Shown: positions 23,908-32,778 of the stretch, piece after piece
Numbering within the stretch: position 1 is the first letter of the stretch
How the letters are laid out: each line of letters starts with the position of its first letter
NCBI GenBank assembly: GCA_023391095.1
Contig: JAEWBN010000022.1
Coordinates: 62,001 to 126,000, forward strand
Reading direction: 5' to 3'
From: Pseudomonadota bacterium
Lineage (GTDB): Bacteria; Pseudomonadota; Alphaproteobacteria; Rhizobiales; Devosiaceae
Length of the DNA: 64,000 nt
Made by a program: the position numbers and the translations under genes
The notes under the pieces: generated by a model
What the model saw: only the letters and a program-made list of their open reading frames with translations
The model's database searches: none
What the model was told of the DNA's origin: nothing

Positions 23908-26217
23908 TTGTCCAAAGTCCGTAGAGCCATGTGGCTCATGAACCACAGCACTCTTCGCAAGTTCGAGGTGCCGATCATCCGGTCACTCGGTTACGAGGTC
24001 TACCTCCCCAAGTCCTTCCCCTACGACGAGGGTAACCTAAGCGCCTCACTCGACTACAGCCTGGACGACGCGCTCTCCATACCCAAATCCGATCTGGAGA
24101 TTCTGAACGCCGAGAACCTCTACCTCGGCATGTCTCCAGAGGCGGCGAGAGTCGCCAACGAGCATTTCGAGATCGCGTTTTGCGGGTTCTTCCCCGAACA
24201 GCTCGCTGCACTAATCCGGAACTACAAGAACGTCGTGGTCATGCGCCCGTTCGGTCTTTCCAATGGCGTCACCTACACGAACGTCGTGGCTGACAGCCTC
24301 GGGTTCTTCTTCCTCGGCGAGTTGCAGAAGGCCAAGGACCGCTTCTGGTTCGGGCAGGCCTACGACCACCTGGCCGACGTAGAAAACGGGGTCTTCAAGC
24401 AGCGAGCCATCACCCTCCCGCTCGGGCTAGACGACGCCAGGGTGACCAATGAATGGGCCGGCACCGACGCAAAAGTGCTGTTTGTTTGCCCGCGGATTGA
24501 GACTTCCCCATACTTCAACTGGATATACCAAAACTTCCGCCGGAAGTTCGGCGATCTCCCGTATATCGTCGGCGGTGCCCAGCCCATCCCGGTTGCCGAC
24601 CCAAATGTCGCCGGACATCTGCCGAGGGCCGAGTACGACCGCATGATGCGAGAAACCCGCGTCATGTACTACCACAGCAAGGAGGAACGACACCTCCATT
24701 ACCACCCGCTTGAGGCTGTTCGCCTAGGTATGCCGCTAGTGTTCATGGCCGGTGGCATGCTCGACCGCCTCGGCGGAAAGAAATTACCGGGCAGGGTCAA
24801 GTCTGAAGATCAGGCTCACAGGATGCTCTCCCGCATCCTGAATGGAGACCAGCCCCTCATCGACGAGATCAAGGCCTCACAAGGCGTGCTGCTCCATACG
24901 ATGACCCGCGATTATTGCGAGCCGATCTGGCGAGAGGAGTTCAAGCGCATCGAGGCGAGTATCGAGAACAACCAGAAGGCGAAAGGCCGCCCGAAGGCTC
25001 GTAGGCGTATCGCCGTGTTCCTCCCCCAGGCCTATCTCGGAGGGACGCTGAACATGGTGAAGCTGCTCGCCAAGATGATCAAGGACGGCAGCAGGCAACA
25101 GGGAGATGAGGTGGAAGTCGTTTTCGCCCATCTGGACAGTTGGATTTACTCCCGCACCGAGTTCGATGACCTCACTAAGCATGGCATCGAAGTTCGGCCC
25201 TTCAAGTGGAAGATCATAGACGAGTTCCAGTTGAGCGATATCCAAGCCATGCAGGGGTTCGAGGTTCGCCGGAAACACGGACGGTTCGCTCTGCCGGTGG
25301 ATGGCGCTACCGATTTCCTCGATTGCGATTTCTGGTTCATGGGGTCGGACAGGGTTGATGAGCCCGTCGCCCCCATTCGTCCGTACGTGCTTTTCACCCA
25401 CGACTATCTGCAGCGCTACTTCCCCGAACTATTGATGCACTGGTACGAGCGCCCGTTTATCCAAACTGCGCGCGAAGCTGTTGCCGTGCTCGCCAACACC
25501 CCGCACACCGTCGAGGACGTGGTTCAGTACGTTGGCGTGCCCCGGAGCCGCGTCGTCATGGTCCCCCACGTGGCCGAACTCGACCAGTTCAAGGTGGCAT
25601 TCGCCAAGGGCGGGGCGCGGTCCAAGGGCGACTACTTCCAGTGGACTACTAACCTCGGGCCTCACAAGAACCACGTGATTACCCTCAACGCGCTGAACGC
25701 GTACTACGAAGCCGGCGGCACCTTGGAGTGCCACATCACCGGCGTTGACAGCGACAAGCTGGATCCAGAGGTGGAGACCGATGAGGCGAAACTACAGCCT
25801 CACGTCGTGGAGGCCCGCCGCCTGATTGCCAGCCGGCCGGCGTTGAAGAAGAAACTCGTCATCTTGGGGAACACTTCGAATGACGAGTATGTCGCTCAAC
25901 TGAGCGGCGCGAAGTTCCTCCTCCACAATGTCATCATCGACAACGGAACACTGTGCTCCGTCGAGGCCGCCTATGGAGGCACTCCCACCCTCTCGAGCGA
26001 CTATCCGCCCATGAGATACATCTCCGAACGGTACGCGCTGAACGCTACCTTTTTCGAGTCCCGGGACACCAAGCAGCTTACCGACCGGTTGCTATGGATG
26101 GAGCGGAACTGGGAAGAGATGGCCCGGAAGCTTCCGACCCAAGAGTTTCTCGACGGGTTGTCATGGCAGGCCCAGGCGGCGCACTTCTACGATAAACTTC
26201 AACACGTGATGGGCTGA
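23908..26217 (+). CDS. Large two-domain glycosyltransferase
   Basis: A 769-aa protein with two halves. Residues 1-365 have an N-terminal GT-like domain (AMWLMNHSTLRKFEVPIIR, later EERHLHYHPLEAVRLGMPLV). Residues 366-769 form a GT4-like module starting RIAVFLPQAYLGGTLNMVKL, with NTPHTVEDVVQYVGVPRSRV, NLGPHKNHVITLNAL and a donor-site region reading GTLCSVEAAYGGTPTLSSDY. No membrane segment is seen. The start is a TTG preceded by AGGGAG; the ATG at 23929 is the alternative. It lies 3 bp ahead of the next glycosyltransferase. A fragment with the same N-terminal motif is at 17169. Confidence 0.75.
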   Translation: MSKVRRAMWLMNHSTLRKFEVPIIRSLGYEVYLPKSFPYDEGNLSASLDYSLDDALSIPKSDLEILNAENLYLGMSPEAARVANEHFEIAFCGFFPEQLAALIRNYKNVVVMRPFGLSNGVTYTNVVADSLGFFFLGELQKAKDRFWFGQAYDHLADVENGVFKQRAITLPLGLDDARVTNEWAGTDAKVLFVCPRIETSPYFNWIYQNFRRKFGDLPYIVGGAQPIPVADPNVAGHLPRAEYDRMMRETRVMYYHSKEERHLHYHPLEAVRLGMPLVFMAGGMLDRLGGKKLPGRVKSEDQAHRMLSRILNGDQPLIDEIKASQGVLLHTMTRDYCEPIWREEFKRIEASIENNQKAKGRPKARRRIAVFLPQAYLGGTLNMVKLLAKMIKDGSRQQGDEVEVVFAHLDSWIYSRTEFDDLTKHGIEVRPFKWKIIDEFQLSDIQAMQGFEVRRKHGRFALPVDGATDFLDCDFWFMGSDRVDEPVAPIRPYVLFTHDYLQRYFPELLMHWYERPFIQTAREAVAVLANTPHTVEDVVQYVGVPRSRVVMVPHVAELDQFKVAFAKGGARSKGDYFQWTTNLGPHKNHVITLNALNAYYEAGGTLECHITGVDSDKLDPEVETDEAKLQPHVVEARRLIASRPALKKKLVILGNTSNDEYVAQLSGAKFLLHNVIIDNGTLCSVEAAYGGTPTLSSDYPPMRYISERYALNATFFESRDTKQLTDRLLWMERNWEEMARKLPTQEFLDGLSWQAQAAHFYDKLQHVMG

Positions 26218-26220
26218 GCA

Positions 26221-27864
26221 ATGAAGATCGGATTCTTCCTAGGCTACTCGCCCCGTACGAAGTTCAGCAATCAGGGCCTCGGCCGCCAATTCGTCCACCT
26301 CGTGGAGGGTTTTCAGTCTTTCACTAAAGAGCCAGTGGTCATAATTTGCCCTGCTTGGCTCAGGTCCGAAGTGTCCGGCTTGTTCTCGACGTTACCTCCA
26401 GGCTCGGTGGAGATCATCGGCAACAAGCACATACCTCCACTATTGCGGGCGTATCTCCGTTTTCGCCCCGTAGTCTCAGCGGCCTCCGGCGATGGGGCTC
26501 TGAAGCGTGTGGTAAAGCGCGGGCGCTCCGCCTACCTGAGAGCCCGGCGCGCCCTAGGTGCAGCTCTCACTCGAGGACTCGCAAGCGAGAGCTTGCCTGT
26601 AGTCGCGCTCACAGTCCTCTTGTCGCTGCTTGTAGTCGCCGTGGCAGTCCCGATCCTTGCACCGCTGACCCTGATCGCCGCCTTCATTGTTGGGATGGGC
26701 TATCTAGGCCATCGGTACAGATGGGGCGAGCGCCCCTTGCAGATCGTCAAAGAGGCCATTCCCCAATTGAGATTACGGCTGATGCAGTTCGAGGGCGAGC
26801 GCCCTCCCTCCATCCGCCGCCTGATCTACGACCGCATCTCTTCGCGCGAACTGGAACGCATGATGGTCGAGATGCAGAAAAGAGCGGACATCGACATTTG
26901 GTATAGTCCCACCATTTTCTGGCCCGCAGTGAACTCCGCCCCGGTGCCCACGGTGCAGTGTTTTCCCGACCTCATGATGGCGGATTTCCCGACCTCGTTT
27001 GCCGTCAATTATCCAAGCTCGATGGCACAGTTCCGGCAGGCGCAACTCGCCGTGCAAACTGGAAAGCACTTCATCGCCTATAGTCACGCAACGGCCAAGT
27101 CAGGGTTGCAGGATCGCTATGATATCCCGGCGGAGCGCATTCATGTTATCCCGCATGCGCCTATCGACCTGGAACCGCTTATCGCCGTCCGCGGCACCCT
27201 AGACGACGCCTACGCTCGGCGGAAGTTCGCCACCAACCTCATTGAGGGCCACAGGAACGTCCGCTGGCAGGGTAACGAGTACCTAAAGAACTTCAGCTTC
27301 GCAGACACCCAGTACCTGTTCTACGCTTCGCAGCTTCGGCCGAACAAGAATGCTCTCAATTTGGTCAAAGCCTACGAGATCCTGCTTCGAGAGCGCTACA
27401 AGTACGTGAAGCTCATCCTCACGGCGAACCTGGCGGACGACCATGAACTGCATGACTACATTTATCGCCGGCGGCTCCAGTACGACATCATCACTGCCCA
27501 CGATGTTCCGCCGCAGGTGCTCGCAGCACTGTACCATCGCGCCGAGTTGGCGGTGAACCCAAGCCTCTTCGAGGGCGGCATGCCGTTCACCTTCTCGGAG
27601 GCTCTTTCAGTGGGAACGCCAGTGGTGATGTCGCGGATACCACAAACCACCGAGGTGCTCGGCACAGGCGAGCTAGCCGACCTATCACTTTTCGATCCTC
27701 TGTCGCCCATTGATATTGCGGACAAGATGTCGTTTGGGCTGCAGAACCGCCATATACTGCTAGAACACCAGATGGCGGCTTATCAGAATCTGAAAGCGCG
27801 CACTTGGCAGAACGTTGCAGAGGACCATATCTCGGCCTTCCAAAGAATACTCGCAAGCGCGTAA
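26221..27864 (+). CDS. Membrane-anchored GT4-like glycosyltransferase
   Basis: A 547-aa glycosyltransferase. The N-terminus (KIGFFLGYSPRTKFSNQGLG) is GT-B like; residues 120-165 hold two adjacent hydrophobic segments (PVVALTVLLSLLVVAVAV and LTLIAAFIVGMGYLG) that would form a membrane hairpin inside the N-terminal domain, an odd position. The C-terminal donor domain has YASQLRPNKNALNLVKAYE and the EX7E region PSLFEGGMPFTFSEALSVG. It follows the previous gene after 3 bp. The two probably extend or cap the same polysaccharide; donors unknown. Confidence 0.8.
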   Translation: MKIGFFLGYSPRTKFSNQGLGRQFVHLVEGFQSFTKEPVVIICPAWLRSEVSGLFSTLPPGSVEIIGNKHIPPLLRAYLRFRPVVSAASGDGALKRVVKRGRSAYLRARRALGAALTRGLASESLPVVALTVLLSLLVVAVAVPILAPLTLIAAFIVGMGYLGHRYRWGERPLQIVKEAIPQLRLRLMQFEGERPPSIRRLIYDRISSRELERMMVEMQKRADIDIWYSPTIFWPAVNSAPVPTVQCFPDLMMADFPTSFAVNYPSSMAQFRQAQLAVQTGKHFIAYSHATAKSGLQDRYDIPAERIHVIPHAPIDLEPLIAVRGTLDDAYARRKFATNLIEGHRNVRWQGNEYLKNFSFADTQYLFYASQLRPNKNALNLVKAYEILLRERYKYVKLILTANLADDHELHDYIYRRRLQYDIITAHDVPPQVLAALYHRAELAVNPSLFEGGMPFTFSEALSVGTPVVMSRIPQTTEVLGTGELADLSLFDPLSPIDIADKMSFGLQNRHILLEHQMAAYQNLKARTWQNVAEDHISAFQRILASA

Positions 27865-27976
27865 CTTGCTCCTCTGACCAGTTTTTGCACCAATATAGAA
27901 TCCGTTGGCGGTGCAATGCCGTTGTTGATCTCACTGTCGGTACTGGTCGCGGTGGTGCCGCCAGCCAAAAGGTCGG

Positions 27977-28210
27977 TCACATTGCCTCTCTACCTTTGCC
28001 GTCGAGGGTGAGTTGTTGTGCGGCGCCGACGCGAAGGGAGTGACCGGAGACCTTCCTGCTGAGATCGAGTCCGACGGCCGTCGCGGCAAGGCGTTTGAGA
28101 ATGCTCGACACAGTTGATGGCGTGAGGTGAAGGGCCGCTGCGCGCCGACCATACACTGGCCGCAGAAGCGACCTGCTTTTGGCCCCGGTCTTCTCTAGTC
28201 TAGGGGCTAT
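27977..28210 (-). pseudogene. C-terminal remnant of a tyrosine recombinase
   Basis: The frame open from 28210 reads LEKTGAKSRSLLRPVYG, then LHLTPSTVSSILKRLA and KVSGHSLRVGAAQQLTLDG before stopping at 27977. This matches the intact recombinase at 10854-11741 (ALLRPVYGNR, SGHSLRVGAAQQLTINGFG) closely, but the Trp box and nucleophilic Tyr are gone and so is the N-terminal half. It is in the opposite orientation to its intact relative and follows an FtsH-like remnant in the same order as the intact cassette. Confidence 0.82.
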
Positions 28211-28682
28211 TCAGTCTGTGTACGCAGTGAGACCTGTGGTTAGGCTGGCGGGGTGCTCGCTACACCCTGTCAGCCGCCGGTGCCGGACCGCAGGATCGGT
28301 CCCGGGAATCGGGCCGACGGGAACGAAGGTGGTACGGGCTCACCGAAACTTCAACACCCCCGGGCTGATCTGTTTCAGAACGGTTAACGCGGAGCTGCCG
28401 CGCCTCCTCGCATTGTACGGGTGGCGCCGTCGGGCACTGGCAGAGATGGCGGCGGAGAGGCGCGGAAATGCTGGGATGGGCGATAAAGGGCATTGCCGCG
28501 CTCGGGGCGGTTCTTGCGCGCTGTTGACCTGCTGAGCGCGCCGGATTCCCGGCAAATGATCGATAATGCCGGTGATCTCTCAGGCCGCCCAAATCCGGCG
28601 CCGGAAAGCGGGGCGTACACCGGTTGGATAACGCTGGGAGTTGGTGCTGTCGGTGGTGGCGTATGTCTTGAAACGGCATTTT
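28211..28682. other. Non-coding remains between the two cassette fragments
   Basis: No frame here has recognisable protein character on either strand. In the intact cassette the FtsH-like and recombinase genes overlap, so this ~470 bp replaces the lost 3' end of one and 5' half of the other, or is inserted DNA too decayed to identify. Confidence 0.4.
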
Positions 28683-29037
28683 TCAATGCTTTACTCTTAA
28701 TGAGCCCAAGGGCGGACAAGATGTGCCGACCGAACATTTTGCGGGCATAACATCTTCACTTCCGAAGATTGTTGAAATTTCGCTATCAACCAAAATTTTC
28801 TGTTCGATCAGGTGGTCGACCAGCTCGAATGTCGCTCGATGATTCTGTTTTACGATATCCATGGCGCGCGCTAACTGACACTTCAGTTCCCTGTTTACCT
28901 CCGCCCCGATGGATTCCCGCAGAACTGGCCCGAAGATAGAACCAGAGGCCAGCACATCACGGAGTCCCTGCCTCTCATAAGCTCCGACGAGAATGGCGGT
29001 GGCACGGGCGAGATCCCCATCGGCGCCGCCGGCATGG
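28683..29037 (-). pseudogene. C-terminal remnant of an FtsH-like M41 protease
   Basis: From 29037 leftwards the frame reads DHAGGADGDLARATAILVGA, then YERQGLRDVLASGSIFGPVL and AMDIVKQNHRATFELVDHLI. This aligns with the end of the intact protease at 8888-10870 (HAGAEADLAEATRLLVAAHE, ETQGLRDDLVSRHVLGAP, IVEANRHTIAKLAERLMEEK), including the third zinc ligand Asp. The AAA+ module and HExxH are missing because the IS256-family element starts at 29038. The last ~25 residues are unrelated, so the 3' end is also changed. Confidence 0.82.
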
Positions 29038-29188
29038 TCGTGTCCCGGGACGTGGTGTAACTGAGGTGGTCAGCCGCTCGCGAGCGCGCCACTACGAGCG
29101 CCGTAGCGAGCGAGCGGCTGGGTGGTCATCGACGGATTTCCGGTAAGGTCTGGTTGCTTACCCCAACCCTGCACCTGAAGGACCACCG

Positions 29189-30187
29189 ATGACCGACACG
29201 ATGATGAACCTGCGCACGCTGGTAGAGAAGACCCCCGACGCCGATATTCTGCGCGAGATGATTGGCTTCGCTGCCGAACGGCTGATGGAGATGGAAGTGG
29301 GTGCCGCCACTGGGGCCGGCTATGGCGAAAAGAGCGCCGAGCGGCGGGTCCAGCGCAATGGCTACCGCGAGCGGGACTGGGAGACGCGGGCCGGCACGGT
29401 CGAGCTGCGCATCCCCAAGCTGCGCAAGGGCAGCTACTTCCCGGGCTTTCTGGAACCTCGGCGGCTGGCCGAGAAAGCTCTGACCGCGGTGATCCAGGAG
29501 GCGTACATCCAGGGCATCTCAACCCGTTCGGTGGACGACCTGGTCAAAGCCATGGGCATGAGTGGCATCTCCAAGAGCCAGGTCAGCCGGCTCTGCGAGG
29601 AGATCGATGGGCGGGTGAAGGCCTTCCTCGAGCGGCCGATCGAGGGCGATTGGCCCTACCTGTGGATCGACGCCACTTACCTCAAGGTACGCAGGGGCGG
29701 CCGCATCGTCTCGGTGGCAGCCATCATGGCGGTGGGCGTCAATGCGGATGGCCGGCGCGAGGTGCTGGGCATGGAGATCGGCACCTCGGAGGCCGAGGCG
29801 ATCTGGACCGAGTTCCTGCGCAAGCTGACCCGCCGCGGCCTGCGAGGCGTGAAGCTGGTGATCTCCGATGCCCATGAGGGCATCAAGGCCGCCGTCACCA
29901 AGGTGCTTTGCGCCACATGGCAACGCTGCCGGGTCCACTTCATGCGCAACGTCCTTGCCCATGCCGGCAAGAGCGGTCGCCGCGTGGCCAGTGCCTTTAT
30001 CGCCACGGCCTTCGCTCAGGAGACGCCGGAGGCCGCTAGCACCCAATGGCGCGCCGTTGCCGACCAGATCCGTCCCCGGGTGCCCAAGCTCGCCACCATC
30101 ATGGATGAGGCCGAGCACGATGTTCTGGCCTATATGAGCTTCACCAAGGAGCATCGGGCCAAGCTGCACAGCACGGATAAGATCGAC
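29189..30187 (+). pseudogene. IS256-family (Mutator) transposase, 5' part
   Basis: About 333 residues of a Mutator-type DDE transposase: GAGYGEKSAERRVQRNGYRE, LRIPKLRKGSYFPGFLEPRR, then the catalytic core with WPYLWIDATYLKVRRGG, VKLVISDAHEGIKAAV and the C/D(2)H-like WQRCRVHFMRN. It breaks at KLHSTDKI, the point where the family normally continues through IERVNGEVKRR. That continuation is found at 31684-31890, so the gene is interrupted rather than truncated. Confidence 0.9.
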
Positions 30188-31686
30188 AAGCGATTTCCTC
30201 CCGGATATTGTTCAGGAGCGCGGGCGACCTCGTACCAAAGCGCGGTGCATCGGCTGTAAGTGCCGCCGGGATGGTTCCTAACCTAAGCCTTGCCGAGTTG
30301 AGGCGCCCGCGCGCCTTTTCGTTGGCGGGCGCGGGCGCCAAGACCCGATGAACTGCTCGTAGCTTTTCTGAGCCCGTTTCGCGATCTGCATCTCCTGATC
30401 GCGGAGTTCCTTCACATGGTAGGCGTAGCTTGGACCTCGCCGGTTGCCCTTCTGCTGCGACTTGCCGGCCTGTAGCTCCATGCTTCGGACCTTATGGGCG
30501 ACCAGACTGGGGCGCGCCCAGTGATAGTCCTCGCCCTTGGTCAGCATGTGCCAGACGGGCATTGTCAGCTTCCTTGCTACCGCAACGGCAGCCACCTGGT
30601 GGCCCCGCCTGGCCCGGATGCGCACGAAGAACGCGTGCAACGGACCTGGCGCTTTTGCCGCCGCCCAGGCGGCCTCCACCAGCATAGCCCTGGCATGACT
30701 GCGTCCGGCCTTGCTGATCCGCCCATGGTGGGCGGCACCAAGGCCCGATTGGCGGACGCGTGGATTGAGCCCAAAATAGCTCACCAGCCTTTGCGGACTC
30801 TCGAAGCGAGCGATGTTGCCGATTGCCGCCATCAGTCCGGCTGCCACCACCAGGTTGACGCCGGTGATGGTGAGCAAGCGTTTGATCGCCTGATCATCCA
30901 GGGTGGTCGCCGCAATCTCCCGGTCGAGGACCGCCAAGTCTTCAGCAAGCCAATCAAGCTCACGAAGGTGCCTCTCGATTGCTTGCCGCTCGTCATTCGG
31001 TAGCGACTGCTGCAGTAACCAGGAGCGACCGCGACCGTTGAATAGATCAGCGTGTGGGCACTTCGGGATCAGATGGGTGTGAAGGATGGAATGGACTTCA
31101 TTCTTGATCCGGGTGCGATGTCGCACCACCTGGTACCGCCGTGCCACCAGTCTGCGCATCCGTTCAACGTCGGCATCGGGCGTCCAGATCTCCGGCAAAT
31201 AGCCTGCTGCATAAAGGCTAGCCAGCGTTCCCGCATCCACCTTGTCGGTTTTCACGTGAGCATGCGCGATCGCCTTCACCTGCAAAGGATTGGCGATCAC
31301 CACCCGCTTCACGAATGGGGACAGCATTCGCGAAACAGCCATGCAGTTCCCGGTGGCTTCAATGACCACCTCGTCAGTTGCTAGCAGGGTCTTGCCGAAC
31401 CCTTCCAGCGCAGTTTGGGTCATGTCGACGCGACCAGCGCGTCTAAGCTTACCCTCTTCCCAGAAAACCACCTCCCCGATGGTTCGGTGGATGTCCATGC
31501 CGATTACCCGTCGCATGTGCGCCTCCTACCAGAGTTGATGGCGGGAGCGGCGGGCGACACGACAACTACGGATCCGCGCTCACAGCGCAACCGGGCGAGT
31601 CGCAGAGGCGGCCAGCTAACAACCCGAGCTCACAGCTCATCTAATGCATCGGCCTGCCCGCACCTTTCGTGCTCCCGGTGATAGAA
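30187..31686 (-). mobile_element. IS110-family element inserted in IS256 transposase
   Basis: The boundaries are estimated from where the IS256 transposase frame stops making sense (about 30187) and resumes (about 31684), giving roughly 1.5 kb, usual for IS110. IS110 elements lack terminal repeats and often produce no target duplication, which fits the clean junctions. One intact transposase gene is inside, in minus orientation. Confidence 0.75.
30278..31516 (-). CDS. IS110-family transposase
   Basis: A 412-aa, apparently intact transposase. The RuvC-like DEDD domain starts RVIGMDIHRTIGEVVFWEE, with EVVIEATGNCMAVSRML and HVKTDKVDAGTLASLYAAG, and the C-terminal Tnp_20 domain contains LLTITGVNLVVAAGLMAAIG, FGLNPRVRQSGLG and the Ser-containing GRISKAGRSHARAMLVEAAW. 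A charged tail of about 60 residues follows. It catalyses RNA-guided (bridge RNA) transposition in related elements; the non-coding end that would encode such an RNA lies outside this frame. Confidence 0.93.
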   Translation of the reverse strand: MRRVIGMDIHRTIGEVVFWEEGKLRRAGRVDMTQTALEGFGKTLLATDEVVIEATGNCMAVSRMLSPFVKRVVIANPLQVKAIAHAHVKTDKVDAGTLASLYAAGYLPEIWTPDADVERMRRLVARRYQVVRHRTRIKNEVHSILHTHLIPKCPHADLFNGRGRSWLLQQSLPNDERQAIERHLRELDWLAEDLAVLDREIAATTLDDQAIKRLLTITGVNLVVAAGLMAAIGNIARFESPQRLVSYFGLNPRVRQSGLGAAHHGRISKAGRSHARAMLVEAAWAAAKAPGPLHAFFVRIRARRGHQVAAVAVARKLTMPVWHMLTKGEDYHWARPSLVAHKVRSMELQAGKSQQKGNRRGPSYAYHVKELRDQEMQIAKRAQKSYEQFIGSWRPRPPTKRRAGASTRQGLG

Positions 31687-31890
31687 CGGGTGAATGGCGA
31701 GGTGAAGCGGCGGACCGAGGTAGTGGGCATCTTCCCCAACGAGGATGCCATCGTCCGGCTCGTTGGCGCCATCCTGCTCGAGCAGAACGATGAGTGGGCT
31801 GTGCAGCGCGCCAGATACATGACTCTGGAATCCGTCGCCCCGTTGAGCGATGATCCCCTCGTCAGCCTGCCGGCAGTCCCCGCACGCTGA
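31684..31890 (+). pseudogene. IS256-family transposase, 3' part
   Basis: The C-terminal ~68 residues of the interrupted transposase: IERVNGEVKRRTEVVGIFPN with the catalytic Glu region, then AILLEQNDEWAVQRARYMTL and the ending SDDPLVSLPAVPAR. It directly continues the sequence broken at 30187. Confidence 0.92.
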
Positions 31891-31955
31891 CCAACCCGGC
31901 CGAGCCGGACATGCGTGGAGGCCCTGCCTCAGTTACACCACGCCGAGGGACACGA

Positions 31956-32105
31956 TCGGACCAGGCGACGGGCGGTCGCCACGTCCTTGGTTATGAGGTT
32001 CACCTTGACATGAGAGATTCGCAAGCGTGTTGCGAGGTGAGTCGGCAATCGGCGCTGCCAGTAATAGACGGCGCCTCGACGAAGAAGATGGGGACCGCGT
32101 GCCAT
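31956..32105 (-). pseudogene. N-terminal fragment of a phage-type integrase (DUF6538-like)
   Basis: Fifty codons from the ATG at 32105 read ARGPHLLRRGAVYYWQRRLP, then ISHVKVNLITKDVATARRLV, matching the N-terminal arm-binding/DUF6538 region of tyrosine integrases. The frame ends precisely at the inverted repeat of the IS256 element (31955). The gene begins about 125 bp from the 3' end of tRNA-Gln and reads away from it, the classic position of an integrase gene beside its tRNA attachment site. Its catalytic part is not in the window next to any matching fragment that I can see. Confidence 0.7.
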
Positions 32106-32228
32106 TTGTACCTGCCTTATGTATCACAGGCATGTACCCCAGTTACTGCGACTCGAGCCCTTGAGCAGGATTGCTCAGAATAACTCAAAGCCCGTAATGC
32201 AAGGAGTGTTGACAGGCGCGCAGAATCA

Positions 32229-32303
<75 letters not shown>

Positions 32304-32471
32304 TCCGGCGCGGTTCCTACACGGTTTAACCCTGCTTCGCAACACGGTGCACAAGCGTTGCAAAAGGTTGTTTGAGGCGCTTGAACACGGGCCAGACCGC
32401 GGCTATAAAGCCGCCACATCGCGACGGGCCCGGCCAGACCGGGCAGCCATTCCCGGGCGTCACGATCCTGA

Positions 32472-32548
32472 CGGAGTATAGCGCAGCCTGGTAGCGCACC
32501 TGCTTCGGGAGCAGGGGGTCGAGTGTTCGAATCACTCTACTCCGACCA
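32472..32548 (+). tRNA. tRNA-Pro (CGG anticodon)
   Basis: Acceptor CGGAGTA pairs with TACTCCG; the anticodon stem CCTGC/GCAGG encloses TTCGGGA with anticodon CGG; the T-arm has TTCGAAT; CCA is encoded at the end. It reads CCG codons. It is followed at once by a strong terminator, and lies 168 bp from the divergent tRNA-Gln. Confidence 0.95.
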
Positions 32549-32551
32549 ATC

Positions 32552-32582
32552 AACCCCGGTCTCGCAAGAGGCCGGGGTTTTT
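32552..32582 (+). terminator. Rho-independent terminator after tRNA-Pro
   Basis: AACCCCGG (32552-32559) pairs with CCGGGGTT (32572-32579) around a 12-base loop and runs into TTTTT. It starts 4 bases after the tRNA CCA end. A very similar hairpin lies at 33894-33923. Confidence 0.85.
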
Positions 32583-32778
32583 CACGCTGACAGGGTCTAT
32601 TGCTCAACTTGGTCCCAAGCCCACGTGCCCGCCTGGAATGGCTTGGTCGCTTGGTGGATCCATTGCCTTGCCCGTTCTGACGAGCGCTACCGCCCTATAT
32701 GAGCAATCCCGGTGATGGTTCTCTGGTCGATATCACAACAAGGGCATCGACGGAGTGGCCCAAGGCTAGTTTGGCGCG

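Larger units (their letters stand above)
29038..31955 (+). mobile_element. IS256-family element split by an IS110-family element
   Basis: Terminal inverted repeats of 29 bp (29038-29066 and 31927-31955) match at 26 positions: both begin TCGTGTCCC and end CGTGGTGTAACTGAGG when read inward. The transposase gene runs from 29189 and is broken near 30187, resuming at about 31684 after an IS110 insertion. The 8-bp flanks of the two ends differ, so either a deletion removed one original flank or recombination between copies joined two loci. The left flank is the FtsH-like remnant and the right flank an integrase fragment. Confidence 0.85.

Noticed and set aside
27783..27980. A minus-strand frame of 65 codons reading TDLLAGGTTATSTDSEIN
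   Set aside because: It overlaps the end of a glycosyltransferase gene antisense and has no homology I recognise; treated as chance.
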